This document shows, one piece after another, positions 5,044 to 6,478 of a DNA stretch of 6,478 nt (the stretch's first letter is position 1; each line of letters begins with the position of its first letter). The position numbers and the translations under genes are program-made. The stretch covers positions 1 to 6,478 of the forward strand of contig JAKSPA010000104.1 of the NCBI GenBank assembly GCA_024405235.1, in the 5' to 3' direction. This DNA comes from Lentisphaeria bacterium (GTDB taxonomy: Bacteria > Verrucomicrobiota > Lentisphaeria > Oligosphaerales > Oligosphaeraceae). The notes beneath the pieces are model-generated. The model was not told the origin of the DNA. It worked only from the letters and a program-made list of their open reading frames with translations, and searched no databases.

Positions 5044-6478
5044 ATGCACAAATTCACACTTTTCGTTTGCGCACTCCTTTCAGCAGCAGCGCTCTTCGCC
5101 GCCACAAATCTTCTGCCGCCTCCAGGCGCAATCTGGGGGTTTCCAGGACGCAACGCCGACGGCGTCTCATCCTTCGGAATTGAAGAACTGGACGGCAAGC
5201 CCGCCTTCCATATTGTCATGCACACGCCGGAGGGTTACACCCACTACCGCCGTGAGAAGATGCGTCTTGAGGCAGGCGAATACACCGTGTCATGCCTTGC
5301 GAAAGGCAACACCCAACATGGACTTAACATCGAGATCTACTCATTCGACGCCAGCGGAAAGCCGACGCTGATCTGCAACTACAAGTCGCCAGCAGGTGCC
5401 ATCTCCTCACCGATATTGATGCACACATATTTCACTGTGCCGAAAAACTCCGCGCATGTCCGCGTGGGTTTCGGAATCATCGGGAAAGGCGAAGGCTACT
5501 TTGCGGAACCAACCCTTTACGCAGGCAAAGTCGCTCCTGCGGCGAACGCACCTGTCGCGCCGAAGCTCTCGGCGGCTCAGGAAGGATGGCTTGCGTCATG
5601 GATCTTCCTCAAGAACGATCCAGGCGAACCGCGAATGGATTTCACGAAGCGCTTCACGCTTGACGCCGCTGTCGATAACGCGACGCTTCAGCTGACCGCC
5701 GACAACGGCTACGAGATTCTCGTCAACGGCGAGAGCATCGGCAGCGACGTCGATTGGCAGAATACAGAAGTTTACGACATCGCTCCGTTCCTGAAGAAGG
5801 GCGAGAACACCATACTTGTCCATCTGCTCAACTACGATGGCCTCGGCGGACTGCTGCTGCAGAGCGTCATTCATGATGCGAACGGAAAGGAAACCGTCAT
5901 CACATCCGACGAAACGTGGGAACTCGCGCTTCCCGATGGACGTCCATGCGAACTGGAAGTCCTCGGCAAGGTTCCGCTCGTTCCATGGGGCAATGTCACA
6001 TACCACAAGATTCTGCCTCCGAAGAGCATGAATCTCAAGATGCTCGAATGCGAGAATACAACCGTCGCAGGCGGAATGCTGCACTACGTATTCGAAACCA
6101 ACGATGAATTCCTCAGCAAGAAGGAGCCCAAACTCGCATTCCAGTTCACAGACGCATCCGGACGCATCACACCGATCTCCGCTTTCAGTGATTTCGTCAG
6201 AATCGTTCCCGAAAGAAACAGACTCTACATCGACGTTGCGACTTCCGCATACGCGATGCCAGGCACCTATCGCGCCGAAATTCTCGGCGACGGCTTCACC
6301 ATTCACGCGGGACAGATCACCATCAATCCATCGGATGCGCCCAAGAAGTGCGGCTACAAACTGCCGAAGCCATCGCTCAGCAACACATTCACCACTGAAA
6401 ACTTCAGCCAGAGCCTCTTCACATACTCGCTCTATTCGTCTCTTGACGAATCGCACTACCGCTCATGGGCCGATACCA
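5044..6478 (+). CDS. Secreted multidomain carbohydrate-binding/glycoside-hydrolase-like protein, 3' end missing
   Basis: An uninterrupted frame runs from ATG 5044 to the window end (478 codons, no stop). The first 20 or so residues, MHKFTLFVCALLSAAALFA, form a signal peptide with likely cleavage after LFA, so the protein is exported. Residues about 22-170 look like a CBM4/9-like beta-sandwich (EAGEYTVSCLAKG, AHVRVGFGIIGKGEGYF). Residues about 180-300 resemble the galactose-binding-like domain found before GH2 and GH78 catalytic domains, with GWLASWIFLKND (W182), TADNGYEILVNGESIG (N221, N228), W238, FLKKGENTILVHLLNY and SDETWEL (W292). About 330-435 looks like an Ig-type beta-sandwich. The remaining part (FTYSLYSSLDESHYRSWAD) may be the start of a catalytic barrel, but no catalytic residue is visible. 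The frame was chosen because it is the only long open one with the neighbours' codon style. An exact enzyme family cannot be given. Confidence 0.85.
   Translation, partial: MHKFTLFVCALLSAAALFAATNLLPPPGAIWGFPGRNADGVSSFGIEELDGKPAFHIVMHTPEGYTHYRREKMRLEAGEYTVSCLAKGNTQHGLNIEIYSFDASGKPTLICNYKSPAGAISSPILMHTYFTVPKNSAHVRVGFGIIGKGEGYFAEPTLYAGKVAPAANAPVAPKLSAAQEGWLASWIFLKNDPGEPRMDFTKRFTLDAAVDNATLQLTADNGYEILVNGESIGSDVDWQNTEVYDIAPFLKKGENTILVHLLNYDGLGGLLLQSVIHDANGKETVITSDETWELALPDGRPCELEVLGKVPLVPWGNVTYHKILPPKSMNLKMLECENTTVAGGMLHYVFETNDEFLSKKEPKLAFQFTDASGRITPISAFSDFVRIVPERNRLYIDVATSAYAMPGTYRAEILGDGFTIHAGQITINPSDAPKKCGYKLPKPSLSNTFTTENFSQSLFTYSLYSSLDESHYRSWADT

Noticed and set aside
5596..6456. Antisense open frame (286 aa) on the - strand
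   Set aside because: It is opposite the signal-peptide protein, whose + frame is uninterrupted and shows clear domain patterns. The antisense product shows none.

Overview
The window reads as part of a bacterial carbohydrate-utilisation locus. Four genes lie on the + strand and are closely spaced: a GH43-type glycosidase with a C-terminal discoidin-like domain, a compact GH78-type alpha-L-rhamnosidase-like enzyme, a GPH-family (MelB-like) sugar:cation symporter, and a secreted multidomain beta-sandwich protein that runs off the right edge. The coding DNA is moderately GC-rich. No SusC/SusD pair, ABC transporter or regulator is visible. Most starts lack a clear Shine-Dalgarno sequence. I tentatively place the DNA in the Planctomycetota-Verrucomicrobiota-Lentisphaerota group (a Victivallis-like gut or environmental glycan degrader). 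This rests on gene content and style only, with no marker gene, so it is weak.

Layout. Positions 1-128 hold a 16-bp GC-rich minisatellite that is cut by the window edge. Positions 129-340 hold no convincing gene but are rich in structure: a G-U-dependent hairpin (156-179), two adjacent GC-rich hairpins (253-268 and 272-284), and 18-bp tandem repeats (293-339). Positions 341-460 are very AT-rich (about 22% GC by count). They contain a plausible sigma70-type promoter (377-405) followed by a perfect 21-nt palindrome with 10-bp arms (419-439), which is the best candidate for an operator of the operon. A perfect 24-bp in-frame tandem duplication (467-514) doubles the start codon of the first gene.

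Genes 1 and 2 overlap by the four bases ATGA. Gene 3 follows after 46 bp and has the only clear Shine-Dalgarno sequence. Gene 4 follows after 56 bp. No intrinsic terminator is visible between them, so one transcript is likely.

How they may work together (inference): the symporter imports a small sugar or oligosaccharide. The two signal-less hydrolases, GH43-like (arabinose, xylose or galactose-type linkages) and GH78-like (terminal rhamnose), would trim it in the cytoplasm. The secreted fourth protein would bind or process the polymer outside the cytoplasm. A rhamnose-bearing plant or microbial glycan fits, but the exact substrate cannot be read from the sequence.
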